A DNA stretch of 64,000 bases from Dipylidium caninum (Eukaryota > Platyhelminthes > Cestoda > Cyclophyllidea > Dipylidiidae), in NCBI GenBank assembly GCA_017562135.1, contig QEYB01000377.1:248001-312000 (forward strand), read 5' to 3'. How positions within the stretch are numbered: position 1 is the first letter of the stretch; every line of letters begins with the position of its first letter. The translations under genes were made by a program, and so were the position numbers. The notes beneath the pieces were generated by a model. The model was not told the DNA's origin, ran no database searches, and worked only from the letters and a program-made list of their open reading frames with translations. Of this stretch, positions 45,055 through 58,628 are shown one piece after another.

Positions 45055-47675
45055 TCATTTTACGATCTTGGAAATGACATGTCGGCTGTGTGTATAGCTC
45101 TTTCGTATCTGACGCTGTAGATCTCACGCTTATATGCGAACAAAAAACATCGTCGCCAATGGCTTTTCGAGACGGTGCGGACAGCCTCCTTTGTCGGAAT
45201 TGTGATTGGCGTATTTGCACAAAACCTGGGGCGCCGTATTTAATGTGCATAAGGTCTGGTTTGTCGAGTTATCGTTAACACTGCCCCAGTGGATTTTTAG
45301 TTGACTCTCCCATGTTGCCCCGAGCCACTTTGACATTTCTTTGTTGCCACTGGTGCAGGCTAAGATGTATGTTGTAAAAGTACAGACCTTCAGACCAGAC
45401 AGGTGTGAGGGCTGGACCGAGTGAAGCCTTTGACTTCCGTCTTTGTCTGCCACGTAGTGAGCTGTCTGTCCCGTGGCGATTAACTGGATTTGGCCGTCCT
45501 CTCGTTGCGGCATCTTTCTATCGTCTTCGCTCAACACTACCTCAGATCAGTCTACGTTCAGCGTTGCCTTTCGTTTCTGTCCGGTTTCAGTCGGAATAGT
45601 GTTTATTCCACGTTAGAACAATGTTAGAACCGCGTATATACATGCTCAAATGACAATTGAGTGTGCCGCGTTGGTAGTGGGTGGCAGCTTTTTGCGCCCT
45701 ACCCCGTCCGCTGCTTACCCTCGTGGCTGTTCGCTTTTTCTCCCCTGTCTTTCCCACAAGTCTCCTGCTTTAAGTGGTGGGATTGTGTTATTACGGGTGT
45801 GGGACATATTTTTTGTCAAGAGCCGCGTCTACTTAATATTTCATCTTTGGTCGTTCTCGGAACACGAACCTCCTTTGTCGTAAGCGTGTCAACATGTCGT
45901 GTTTACGTTAACTCGCCGCATCTTAGTTGATATTCTGTGTCGAGTGTCATTACTCTTAGCGGGTTCTTGTGTCGACTGTTTACTTGCCTCTCGTCTAACC
46001 CGCTCCACATTAAGGAAACTGCTCTCTGTAGTCTGCCTCGACCGACTTCTGTTGTCACCTCTCAGGGGGACCGAGGTGCCGCGAATCGCCGACGGACAAG
46101 GCCCAGTGGTCATTTGTGTGCTCGGACGAAGCAAAGCAGCCAAGTGGGAACAGGCTTAATTGACCGTTAGCCAAATCTAAGGTGTCGTCGAGGCGTTGAC
46201 GCTTGGGTGAGAGACCAGCGGCACTTGCACTCCACCAGTCAATTTCGCGCTTCGCTTTCCACCAATCAGAATGCGAGCATTGTCAATGCCAGTAATGATT
46301 ATCAGGAATAGTCATGCGTCCAGCACTTGACACGGCGGCTTTATTTACCAACTATTAGCCATCATCGTGACCTTCTCGCCGAACTGTCCCAGACACTACG
46401 ACCCGTAGATCTCAGCAAAAGTTGTTGGTAGCTTGAGGGTTTGAACTGGCCGGAATTTGTCGATTTGCTCGAATACTGTTGTACCTTTAATTGATTACCA
46501 AATATGGAAATGTATCTTTGAATGATACAATGCCAAAAACTATTTACGTAACACCTTACAATTATTTTGGAATATTTTCCGAGAGGGAGGGGGGCAGAAG
46601 ACTCTCAAGTAATAGAATCTTTATTTAGTCCACATGGATTCATTGAATAAGGGCCAGGAAAGAAAGTTGAAAAATTACCAATTTCATGTGAAGTTGTCTT
46701 CCATCAGCCGTGGAAGTCACCTCCTCGTCTATCATCGGCCGTTCAGTAAACTGAGCAATGAAAATTGACGCCTCCGGGCTTTGTTGGCCCGCCAGATCCC
46801 GTTTCTTCACTTTGCCCGCCTTGTTCTGCCACCATCTCCAAACTAAAACGGTTTTCGTTTGTGATAGAACATGTGTTGATCAAACATGATGAGTTGACGG
46901 GCATCAGTAAATTTTTCGCTTAAGATTTAGTACAATTTGCCTCTTAAAAGTCAAAATTCAGAGGTTTTAAGTCAAACAACTAAGTTGTAACAAGTATTTA
47001 CATTATTTTGAAGTCATGTACAAGCAACGTTGAACCCTTGTCACGCTCTCCAAACAACTAAACACGCGCCTTTACCTGTCAACCGCCAGCCACTTGGGCC
47101 CCCTCATTGTGAGTGCAGCACCGTCACACCACCCTCAAGACACGAAGATGGTGGGTGTCCTGGGGTCACCGGGCTCAACATGGAGCTTAAAACTGCACTG
47201 TGGGTGTGTCAAGACGATGTCGCAGCAAGTCGCGATGCCGACGCCCTTCCACCCATCTGAACGTGTGACCCAGCCAGCCTCGGATGCGACGTGTGTTGTC
47301 GGTTGGCACCATGGGGTTTTCGCCCACGCAGGCACCGACCGCGTCGACGGCGTCGATGGCGTGCTCCTCCCACGCCGATGGTGGGCATTGTGGTCCACTG
47401 CCTGTGGGTCGGGTGTCTCCACCACCTCGGTTGTGCATCGGTGGCGGTGTGTGCAGCTCACCCGAGTCGCCTGTCTGCTGCTCGTTGTTTGTGCGAAGTG
47501 AGAGATGAAAAAGCCGCCAAGGCTCGGTAATCTCCGGTCTCCCAGTTCGATCTACCTGTCCCGCGCGTCGCGATGCAGTCTGTCATGTCGCCTCCTGAAG
47601 ATGGCGAAGATCGTCTGTTGTCCGCTCCTCTGTTTCCCGTTCTCGTGGCCGCTGGTGTTCTCTGGGGCGGGCGTG

Positions 47676-47678
<3 letters not shown>
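45055..47678. other. Intergenic, no supported gene
   Basis: DUSP12 3' flank and beyond. Overlapping open frames on both strands around 45100-46170 and 47030-47530 look like chance in locally GC-rich DNA; none has a recognisable domain. Confidence 0.5.

Positions 47679-47708
<30 letters not shown>
47679..47708 (+). repeat. (GT)n microsatellite
   Basis: A perfect GT dinucleotide run of about 30 bp, which creates a Val/Cys run in spurious open frames. Confidence 0.95.
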
Positions 47709-50700
47709 CGAGGGCGCGTGGCGTCTGTGGGTGTCCGTGGGCCTCGACAGCCCTCGAGACGTGAAGATGAGCCAGGTTGCTTCCTCGTCTGCCCTCTCCT
47801 TCCCGGTACCGTCTGGCGTCAAATGCGCGGTTTCCGAGTGAGGCTTTGGTCAGGCGATGCTGGTGCCAAAATGTGTGTCAGATCGCGTCTGGCCAACCGT
47901 CCCGATCTGCCGACCCGCTCCTCAACGACGGGCAATTAAGTGTTCATTTTCTCACTTTTTTTCGTATTCGTAATGCGGCTTTCCGCTAAAAGATGGCACT
48001 AATCCTGTTGCAACGAGGGATGGAGAGAAGTTTTAGACTTCTGCCCCTGCACTCGAAAGGTTGGCCATTAAAATGAAATTCCCCTTGCACCAACACTCAA
48101 TAAACCTGCCCATTTACCACTTTTAGATATTTGTGTGTTCCAGCATCTAGAATAATCAAAGTTCTGTCTTGCTAAATCTTTTGACCGCTTGCACCCGAAA
48201 TTCTAGCTGCTGATTGGTGCACAAGGTACTTGAAAAAGTCTTGAGGACCGAGTTGCTGCATTTTAATGTCACCTCGATGGAACTTTTGCGCCGTATGATT
48301 TTTTCAAGTCTATTTTTATTTGTGGGGAGAATACTTATTTACCAAGTCACTTTTTCTCAAACCGAGGCTGTCTTTTCACTTTTGGCTGATCTACGAGACT
48401 TTCATTGACTGCCTTTCCACGAACAAGAGCTAAGTGTTGTTGGCGGTAAGCGCAGCATGTCTTGACAGGCGGACACCGCCTTCTAGAAATTGTCTGTGTC
48501 GCTTTCTTTAAAGTACTTCTGCTGTTTGTGGCTTTCCGGACTCATCCGGCAAATCACGGCTCTACAATTCGGCATTTTGCTTGACCATGGCTACTCAAAT
48601 ATTTCTCTCTCATCGTCCCATAACTTCGGTCTACAATTTTCTGATTCCCCATTTTTCTTGGCTTTAAGGCAAACGTCTAAGCTTCGGTCCTGTACGACAC
48701 TTTATGACGTCTGTTAAATTCCCTTAGATTCAACAGTACGAATTTACAAATTTACTGCCTATCCACGTTGAAAGTATTTACGCCTCGATTCTATCATTAT
48801 TAGGGCGCGAGTTAACTTTCCAGCGGCTCGGCTTCAAAGAGGTCCGTTAATAGCCATCCGCTGTTTAAGTCGAGATTTGTAAACATCATTATTTAAATGC
48901 GATTTCGCCTCTTTACTCATTAACCATTCAATAGACCGAAGTCGGTGTGGCGAGCGCCTTCTCTCCACTCGAATCCCGTCACTTTCGAGGCCTTTTAAGA
49001 CACTCTTCAAAAATACGTTTTATGCAATGCTCGCAAATGCCATGGCACAATCACTTTTTGACCATGAAAATGCCAAAGGTGTGCGGCTACTTGCATAAAT
49101 TCATGACATTTTATGAGCCAAATTGGCTTTTCCTTTGAAGTGCATGCCTTTTTCTCCTCGGCGGATATTTGTAGGAAAATTTGTTGCCCTAATTATGGCC
49201 TCAGTATCGTCATGTTGTCATTTATCGTCGGGTGGAGATGGAGCGTGCCTTACCCTAACTGATAACCCCCTCACTAACAATTTGTATATTTAAAAATCCC
49301 AGTCTATTGTTGGACTTCCATCTCATGATGATTGGCTGTCGAAGAGGCAGTGGACTCCATTTTGATTGGTCACTTCTCGGCCAATGAATTGCTCGAATCG
49401 AAATCGAGACACCCAAGGTAAATGAGCGATTTAAATGGATAACCGTCGTAATGACGTAATTGGCTTCATGGGGATTTAATGCTATCCCCCTCAGAAGACA
49501 CGATTTCCTCTTCCTATTTCCTAAACTTGGTCGTGTTCTATTTACTCCAATTTTCTTCAGATCTTTAAAAAATGACTGGGAGGATGTGACGAGATGACTT
49601 GTGGGACAACACACTGCACACTGGTCTCGTAACCGGTGGCTGATTACTTCGTCCCTTGGCTAAGTGCCAGTCTTGTCTTGCAAGTGGAAGGTACTACCCT
49701 CAGTCTTGGGTGTGCAAACTACATGAATGTCAGAACGGATGTAAGAGCACCGATGACTTACACAAGTCTACTTTTATTCAGTAGTCAAATGGATGATCAA
49801 AAGGTAGAATACTTGATAAAATCGTCAGATGCCAATGAACCATATTGGAATATCCTCGGCAATCCATGAATGCAAGCCCAAATAAGCCTGATCTTGAAAA
49901 AAAATACATTATTAAAAGTGCGGTGATTGCCATATCGGTGCCCTGCTCTACTTCCGTCAGTCTGACTGCATGCTTACCGACAGGCTTTTCGGCCATGTTT
50001 GACCAAGTACTGCTGCCGCATTCTTGTCACTTTATCAGCTCCGAATATGGCTGCTCCAGTAGTATTCGCGTCTTCTTCTCTGTGTGAGATTTTGAGAGGA
50101 GTGGTCTCGCTTAGAAGGTAAAATACTACTGACAAGGGCGTAGGAACTTCCTCACTTCCACACATCGGCGCCAGAATCTTTAGGAGTTAAATAGTAGCGT
50201 GACCTATTTGATATATTTCTCTCCCGAGCTTCTAATAGCCACCGCGATATCCGTGATTCCTTCTGCAATGCTGATTCTACCTCAATTCACCCATATTAAT
50301 TTTTGGTGGTGTCCCAGTCCTGTGGGCATTGACAGCAGTCCAGACAGCGTGTACCCATCGGTACCCATCGACAGGCCGGGGGCTAATTGTTGCAGATACC
50401 AGCGTCTGCTTGGGTCCGCCTCGTCGTTGTGGAATGTCAACCAAGTAAAGTCGACCTCAATGAGGCAACCGAATACCCTGATTTATTCAGTAGTCGAGGA
50501 GTGTGATTGCGCCTGAAGGCCACTATTTATCGCAGTTCGCCGGACTTTCAGTAAGGACACAATAAGTCACTTAACTTTGATACAGAATGCCATCTAAGTG
50601 GCCGGCGAGGTAATTTAGTTCAACGACATAGGCATTGCTATCAGCTCTCGACTCTGTTGAGTAAATTTGTACCGTGGACCCTCGCTACGGTCTCTCTTCC

Positions 50701-53700
50701 TCGCCAACCGTCATCGGGCACTTAGTTTTCTGAAGACAGGCCTCACGCTGGGGCGAACTTGGATTGTAGTTTCAGAAGAGGTTGGCAAACTCTGTCGCCA
50801 GGGGTGGATCTCTCATCAGTTCTTTCCAAAATGAAGTCAACTAGCCTGGTACTTCTAATACTTTTATGGGAAATGAACATTTTGAAGGTGGGTGTCGCAT
50901 GAATATGCCTTCCGGATGGGATGACTGCTCCGTTTGAAGTCTGGAAGCCTCCCTCTTGACCTCTTCCCACGCCCAATGAGGCGAGAAGTTTTTACGAGGC
51001 CACCTTTCTTCCATGCACAAAGTTGACTACCTACTTCGTTTACTTGACACTAAATGCACTTCCCTTTTGTTGCTGACGCGCTTTCAGCGATCACTTGGGA
51101 CGTCATAGGCGTCCGAGCGTGCCTGTGTCTCACAAAATCAGACACCATCCAGTTAGCCGGTCTGATATTGCCTTAATGACTCATCTCCCCTTCTGCCCTC
51201 TCGGTAAATATACAGGGGTGTTAACCGGGAGTGAAAAGGCATGATTTACCGTCTCTGTCCTCACCAACAAAGAGGTTGTGAATCAGGTCTAGTAGAAACC
51301 GACAGAGAGATGCGGAATGGAGATAACCTTTGCTAAGCAGTGAAAATGCCCGAATTTGGGTGACACATCCGGGTAGACGTGGGAATACGACATCTAGAAT
51401 GTGTGAGGCGAATTTTTTCAGCCTCTGTCCCCCCCTCCCTCCCGACTGCCTCTACCCGGCCTTTTCCAACTTCTTCACACTCGATACGTCCACGAATGGT
51501 CGGCTTTGTATCGCCTATTTTTTGTCCTCGTTGCTCTCCTCCATGAGCTTTGGGCATCAACCAATGAGCGACTCAATGGAAGTTTACACAATCACCGAGA
51601 CAAAAAGGATTTCCCCTTTTTGTCTATTTCATAATACTTTTAACCATTATCTCACTTTCCAACTGACTGGGTTCAATTAACCTTCCCCCGCCCCCCTCCC
51701 CGGAGGGGGAGCCGCGCGCGGCGAGGAAAACACGAGCTCCGTCAATATGACATCGATTGACAAGTGGAAAATCGATAGTATCCCGGGCTGACGCACTCAC
51801 AACCGTGGGACCAGCCGGAGCGTATGCACTCTGATTCCATCTTGAGGGATAAAAACCACCTACCCATTGTCAGGACACTCGACTCAAAAAATGCGGTGGT
51901 TGTCACTTTGTCGGGCCCAGACGGCATCAAGTGGCCACGGTGGCACAGAGTCTCAAATTTAAATCGCATTGCGAAATTTGATATGCCTAATGCTAACATG
52001 AGGACCTCGAACCCGGTAGATTGTTTTCCACTTGGACCCATGTAGACATTGTTGCAACCTGTCGAGAGAGCGTAACCCCGTAAAATGCACATATCTGTCA
52101 TTTTCAATGTAACCGGGTAAAATTTTGATTCAAGGGGCTCCAAATTAGTCCAACGAAAAGGTTCACACGCACGAAAAGAGCATGTTTCTACCACCCTGTG
52201 ATTTCGTGAAAGAGCCCGAAGCCTTCCAAAATTTATTAATGCAAATACCACCAAATATAAAGGTGAATGAAGAAGTTCGTTAAGAAAACTGAGTGAAATA
52301 CCCCATAAAATACAAAAGAGTGTTAATTAATCAACAAAAACTATCATCTGCATACGTAATTATAATTTTGTTAACGAAAAAGAACCTACTTAAAGGTGAA
52401 TGATTGTGGTACATATTGGCAGATTAAACTTCCTGAAATCATCATCTTTTCTCTCACTTTCCCCCTTTCACTCAACCGACTTCATGGCGGCCCCCCGGAA
52501 AAATTACAATTTCTACTCCATTTGTGACTATTGAAATTATCTGAACGAATTAATATACAATTCGACCAAATCATGCAATAAGCACCGATTATTGGATCCC
52601 CCCGGTAACCTTTACTCCGATCAACTCTTGGAAGTCATTTGTCATTCGTCCTGCCAATTGACTATGATTTTTAAATGAAGCTAATTTACGCTAATAGGAA
52701 GTGTAATTCGCTTATTTCCCCCTCGCTTCCCTCCCCCCAAATACCTGGTTTTTGCCTCATTAACAACGAAAAGTTAAAATAATGCGCAAAAAAGCTGCCT
52801 CAAAGTAATAGGAGCGCCAATCTCGACCGACTCGACCACCTGTGTGGTATCGATCGATCAGCGAGCCAATCGATGTTCAACTATCGATCTGCATGTCATT
52901 GGGCTTAGAAACAGCCATTATAGGGCGTAGGCGGTTCTACGAACCAATGCAAGTTTTAATAGAGGGCGAAAAAAAACATAAATAAGGCAAATAAACACAC
53001 ATAGCCGCCTTTTCACGGCGGTGTGAAAAGTGGCACACTTGTGTGCGGTGTTTTGCTGGTTCACCTTTCGGTAGGCAAATAACGGATGTAGCACGCAAGT
53101 CTACACAAGAAGAGGGAGAGGGCGAGGAGGGCTGGAGGGGGCCGGGAATAGCACACAAACGGCCAGTGACAAATGTAGCAGCCGATTTGGCTCTAAATAA
53201 TTACCCTGCATTCAGGCTATTACCACCCCCTGCCTGGATGGAGGGACAACATCGAGGAGAAATCACTGGAAGCGGCGATTATCCTTGACATATTCACTAT
53301 TACGCCACTTCTGGTCCTCTACCACCCAAAATGAAAACCCCATCGCAAGAGTGATTAAAATTTTATAAAACCATCATGCCTTTTTTCCACAAATTAAAGA
53401 TTTCTTTTCACCCTAACGAGACCAAAATGGTATAGCCGAGAAAAAAACATTTCTTCTGCAAGTAACATGACGCTGATTTGTCAACAAAGGAACTCGCTAT
53501 GTGAACACAAGAAAGCCTCGTGTTTTGAAATTGTGACATCCACTGTGAACACCGACATGATCTGATAATTCCCGGTTTAAATTGTGCAAATATCACTAAT
53601 TCGGCGGTGATTTGGAGAATAAAGATTTTAAGCGTAGCGGTTGAAAGCTTTTCACCAAAACCGAGTGGTTAAAGAAGCCTGTTTTCTTCCGCTCTTTTAC

Positions 53701-54497
53701 TAAACAGTTTTGAGTGGAAATTTAATACGATGGCAAATGATTTGTGTTTGCATATTTTTGTACACATCGACGACTTATTCGGGTGTAAATTGGGTGTGCA
53801 ATGGCTGCTCGAGTGTATTTTCCCCTAAGCGCATTGGGGATGAGACAAATTCCGGTGAAATGATCGCCAATCGGCGGCGAGCAACGAGAGACCGGCTGCC
53901 ACTTCGGTGGGCCCTTGGCTCATTCGGTTTCCCCCTTGGGGAGAAAATCCCTTGACATCAACCGCTCTCACACCACCACACGCGGGAAGCGCGTTGGTGT
54001 CTCGCCAACGACTTTGACCATCAAGTGAGTGCAGCTCTCCAATTGCTGCAGGTGACTTGTCACTGCCACGAGGTGCTTGAGCGACTAGTCAGCAAGTTTG
54101 GCCAACAGCAGGGAATAAGGCGCCTTTTCCGTGTGTCTTCGGGGAAGTCGGCAGCCACGGATTGGGCGAATACAAGCCAAGAGAGCGTGGCAATGGAGTC
54201 GGGGTGAAACAGACGTTCAAAGAAGATCCTCGGTGATCTGCTCAGTTTAGAGACACGCAGCTGGTGGATGACTTTATACGCGTAGACGAACGGCTCGATT
54301 GGCGAGTGGCTCGACGGATGGACGGATGGGTGGATGGATGGATGAAAGGAAGAAAGTGGCGAGCGTGGACAGACATTTTGTTGGCAGGTCAGGGGAACCG
54401 AGTGACGAGCAACGGGAAGGCGAACAGTTGGGGTGGACGACGGCGCGCAAGGGTGTTGTTGAGTGTTCATTTAATGTGATTGTCTTAGATTTGCTAG
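47709..54497. other. Intergenic, no supported gene
   Basis: About 6.8 kb. The longest open frame (51742-52254, minus, 170 codons) has no recognisable domain. A perfect duplication tacccatcgg/tacccatcg lies at about 50352-50370, and a CCAAT cluster at 49331-49385. Confidence 0.5.
49331..49385. promoter_or_regulatory. Orphan triple CCAAT cluster
   Basis: ATTGG at 49331-49335 and 49365-49369 and CCAAT at 49381-49385, three boxes in 55 bp, with no gene recognised within several kb. Confidence 0.4.
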
Positions 54498-54568
54498 CCT
54501 CCTCCTCCTCCTCCTCCTCCTCCTCCTCCTCCTCCTCCTCCTCCTCCTCCTGACTCCTCCTCCTCCAA
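54498..54568 (+). repeat. (CTC)n microsatellite
   Basis: CTC trinucleotide repeat of about 50 bp, one interruption, then a shorter run. It reads as poly-Ser on plus and poly-Glu on minus in chance frames. Confidence 0.95.
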
Positions 54569-57500
54569 CAAACAATTCTAATGGCCTTTGCCATCAACGC
54601 CATATTCACCTCACCTTTTCTACACCCCCATTTTGCCCCCTAAGGTCATGTTTAAACAAAAATCTCAAATATTCTTTCCTCTTGCTGGGACGTTCAGCCC
54701 CCTGGAGCAAATACTCTTGCACTGCCTCTCCCCAAGCGCCGTCTGCAGACAACTGACCGGTTCGCCATGACTTTCCCGTGGAACGAGAGGAGGAGAAAGA
54801 AGAGGAAGCGAATTAACGATTTGACAATCTTGGCGCCCAGGCATGGAACCCGCTGACACCGTCTCCTCCACGCCGGCCTCGGAGTCCAGTGTGATGTCCT
54901 GCAACTGATCAACTTCTCGATCGGACTAAGAGTGAGTTTGTGTAGACAACCGGGGGAAAACCAGTCTTCTCCTCCTTTTCCTCCTCCGCCTCCTCGTTCT
55001 ATTCCTCTCCGCGCCCTCTGAGACTGTGTATTCCGCGATGGCACGCGATTGACTCGAATGCTCTGAATGGTAAAGCGCAATGATTGCACAGCCTTCGAAA
55101 TTACGCTACGCTCCGTCTTTTTCATTCGCTCCTAAACATTCTCAGCTCTTCATCCTTTTGAAGACGATGTCCCTGTCAGGGTGAAAGGGCCCTCAAAGCA
55201 AAGGGAAGGGGAACGAAAAGCCGAGGAGGAAACAATTCGCCTGCGCAATTCATAATTTATCCATCTAATTTGCTCATCTCGTCAATCTGCCTCTAAGCGA
55301 TGCATCTACCACTTTAACCGTAACATTCAAGTTATCTTGGTTATCCACCTATGGTGCAATTTGTTGGCCCTTCAATTTCTCAAGACTGCGCAGTCTCCAC
55401 ACGTCAGGCGTGGCATCATTTGAAATGCGGTTTGTGCAACTCCACACTCGCGGCCTAGAAGGTGAAGATAGCGGCTAACTTTGTTGGCGTGAGAGATTGA
55501 GGGAAGGACAGAGAACGAAGGCAGTGCTTTTGTCTGATAGATAATTTTGGCCTCAATTTTGGTGGGTGCATCGGACAAATGGAGACTGCACTCGAGACAC
55601 TCCGTGACACCGAATAAATGTGGCCAAAAAAAGACTATCCTCTCCCTCATTAACCGTCATGATGCAATTCCGTGTGCCCGAAGTGTGAACATATTTGTTT
55701 TACTTGTAACAAATTGAGCGGTCGCGAGTGCACTCGCGTCTCATTTTTTGTTTCACTAAACCCCGCGCCCTGGTGGTCCCAGCGCCCTCGGGGGGACGCG
55801 CCCGCGCGAACAGCCGCATTGACTGGTTGTCCGCTTGTGGGGTCAACTCGGGTCCCAAATTCCAGACACCCTGGCGTGCGCGCTATTGTGTGCGTGTGTG
55901 TGCGTGTGCATGTGTATCCCCTCTCACGCAAGAAGAAGGATCTGCGACACTCGCCAGCGCCACCGCCACCTCCACCGCCACCACCATTCACCCACTGCCA
56001 CACTTCTCGTCTATTGTGTTTTCTTACCCCAAAAACGGCCACCGATTACGACCAATCCTCCCAGTTAAGGTGCGAAAATAATTTCCGTCTGAGAAGCACT
56101 CATTTGCCTTGGTATTTTGTTTAACGATACCATAATTTGCCCGCTTGTCGCCTGCTCCGCAATCGAGACCACACACATTGCACAGAGTAAGCTCGATAAT
56201 CGATATTTTGAGGCGTGGACAAGCAAACGGGAAATCAATTAAATATCAATGATGCCTGAGTGACCAGGCCTGACAAAGAGAATTAAATAGTCGAAAAATC
56301 AACTCATGATGTCAGGCCTAGTGTTTTTTGCGTGGGTGAATATGTGCGTGCATTTGAACCACCCTTTTTAATTAATTTACTGATGGATATTTTCACCATG
56401 GCTATCATTTACCTATAAAAATAGCCGGTTTCCAATATCGGTTGCCACCATCCAGTGGCGAATAACCGGAATTTACTTATTAGGTTAATTTGAGCCTCAA
56501 ATTGCATCGCCGTTTAAATTTGTGTCCAATTTTAACTGGGAGGAGGCGGCGGCGGTCACGGCGGCAGGGCAGGCGAAGGCACACAAACCATTAAACTTAG
56601 AATTATCAAAAGTTACTCACCGTCGCATCGTTACGTTTGTCTAGACAAGTATTAAAGCCGATAAACGTGAAAGCTTTGATGTCTTAAGGGAAGTGGGAAA
56701 TGAAGAGATGCCTGAGAGATGCAGAGTTTTTGACAGTAAACGCTTCTTCTGTGAGAGGTGCCTGTATAAAGAGACGCATTGTTGCCTTGTAGTGTATGAC
56801 CTGGCCGACCATAACACCGTTCTTCATAGCCTAAAAGGCAAGATCGAGGCAACCGCAGACCTCCTTCCAAACCCTTTATTTTAAGGTCAAGTGCTACTTA
56901 GCAAATCTAAGAATTTCTTGTGGAGGTCACCAAAAGCAGCGTTAAATTTTCAGTCAAATTTGTTGACAAAACACACCGCGACAGATGATTGTCATGGCTT
57001 GAACCTAGTCATGCCTGGCACTATCAACTAATGGGGGATGAAAAATTTCTCGCTTTCATCCACGAAATGGTTATGATAGACCAATCAAGTTGGTGACATT
57101 TGGGTTCACTCAAGGCTGTTACAGCATTTGAGGCTTTTCTTTTATTGTTTTGGCAGAAAATATGTATGATAGTTGGTTGACAAGTGAGTAAGTGGGTAGA
57201 TTCACCAATAATCTGCTTAAAAGCGACAGATCATCCGGATGCTATTTGTAGTAATTTGGCAAACGGATAATGGAGGCAGGCGGACGATGCCTTGAGGGAG
57301 AGAGAATGTTTAACAGTCTACTCACCCACAAGCCCTGCACTGCCGTGTTGACTGTCATCAGCGTCACTCGCCCCCGCACCTCCCTGCCTCCTCCTCGTGG
57401 ACTTTGGACTCAACTAGTCGATTCGTGGACACAGGAGATTGTCATGTGGAACAATTATAGCCTCGTATCGTGTTCTCACGTTGGCCTTCAAAAAGCCTAC

Positions 57501-58603
57501 GTGTTTTATTCACTGATAAGACAGTGCAGACAGTTTTTACTCGATCCGGGTGATTTTCATCCAGATAGTCAAAGGCAAACGATGAGGAGCCTGAGAATAT
57601 CCACCTACCTCAACTTGTCTGCCTATTGAGGCCGATTTGATCCCCTTTTTAAAACGCTCTGGGCTAGATGAGTTCGCCAGCCCTGGTGACTTGTCAAAAT
57701 CGAGCTGCCGCCTTCAGACTGTCGATACGAGGATTAAGATTGGAGAAATGGTCCTGTCACAGCCGATTTATTTCACAACTGTCTTCAACAACTCATTACA
57801 CACAGGTTACATTATTGACGGGTCAAGTAGAATCAAAACCTTCACCAGCTTGTCACTTAGACTCCAGCCGCATGAATGACCACTTCTTTCGAACAGAGAT
57901 TTACAGTTCTGGGTTAGAAGGTCCCCTAACGCAGAGTCTGTTCAGTCACTTGAGAGATAACACTTTTTGTGTGACGCCTGATGCTGAAATTTATTAGTTT
58001 GCTTCGCGAAAAATATCTTCTGCCTATCAACCAATTAATTGTACCTTCAATTTTCGTTCCAAATCAGAAAACAGTAGCCTTTTCGGTAAGCTTATTTTCC
58101 ACCTGCCTCAAAATTAATCTTACTTGCTTCTGCTCTTTCCCTCACTGCGACCCTTCATTTCAGTCAGACTTCAAAATAACTCACTTTGCAATAGAATATA
58201 ATTAATTATTAAGGCAGAATTGGCAGCAGGGCCGACATAACCCAGTGGCGGGAGGTGGCTGAAGTGACTGACAAGTCAGTACACATATAGAAAAAGATTT
58301 TGACGTATGACACAGTGCCCCTCATCATTTCGCGCGCCTTCCTTGTCCCCTTACGCCACCTAATTTCCGTGTCGACCATGACAAAATGAGTAGTTTGTAT
58401 TGATGTTAGGGTGTGCGGCCTCGTCAGTGTTGGCGCATTGGCGTTGCGTTACGCCAACTGGAACAATTTCCACTGCATTCTCTGGACTCGGCACATTCGT
58501 CAAGCCCCAGAGGTACTTTTAAACACAAAAGTTACCTGTCTGGTAATCGCCACTTGAAATTAAATCAGTTAAATGTCACCATGGGGAAGGGGTATAAGCG
58601 GCT
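54569..58603. other. Intergenic, no supported gene
   Basis: About 4 kb. GC-rich with TG-rich and CCACC-rich stretches at 55880-55990. Open frames here overlap on both strands and show no domain. Confidence 0.5.
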
Positions 58604-58628
58604 GGTGGTGGTGGTGGTGGTGGTGGTG
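58604..58628 (+). repeat. (GGT)n microsatellite
   Basis: A perfect GGT/GTG trinucleotide run. Confidence 0.95.

Noticed and set aside
47094..47501. 135-codon plus and 108-codon minus open frames
   Set aside because: Mutually overlapping in GC-rich DNA, without motif support or splice context.
51742..52254. 170-codon open frame on the minus strand
   Set aside because: No recognisable domain, no flanking exon-like segments and no homology that I recognise; judged to be chance.
55650..56124. 150-codon plus and 130-codon minus open frames
   Set aside because: They span TG-rich and CCACC-rich low-complexity sequence; the Pro and Gly runs come from the repeats.
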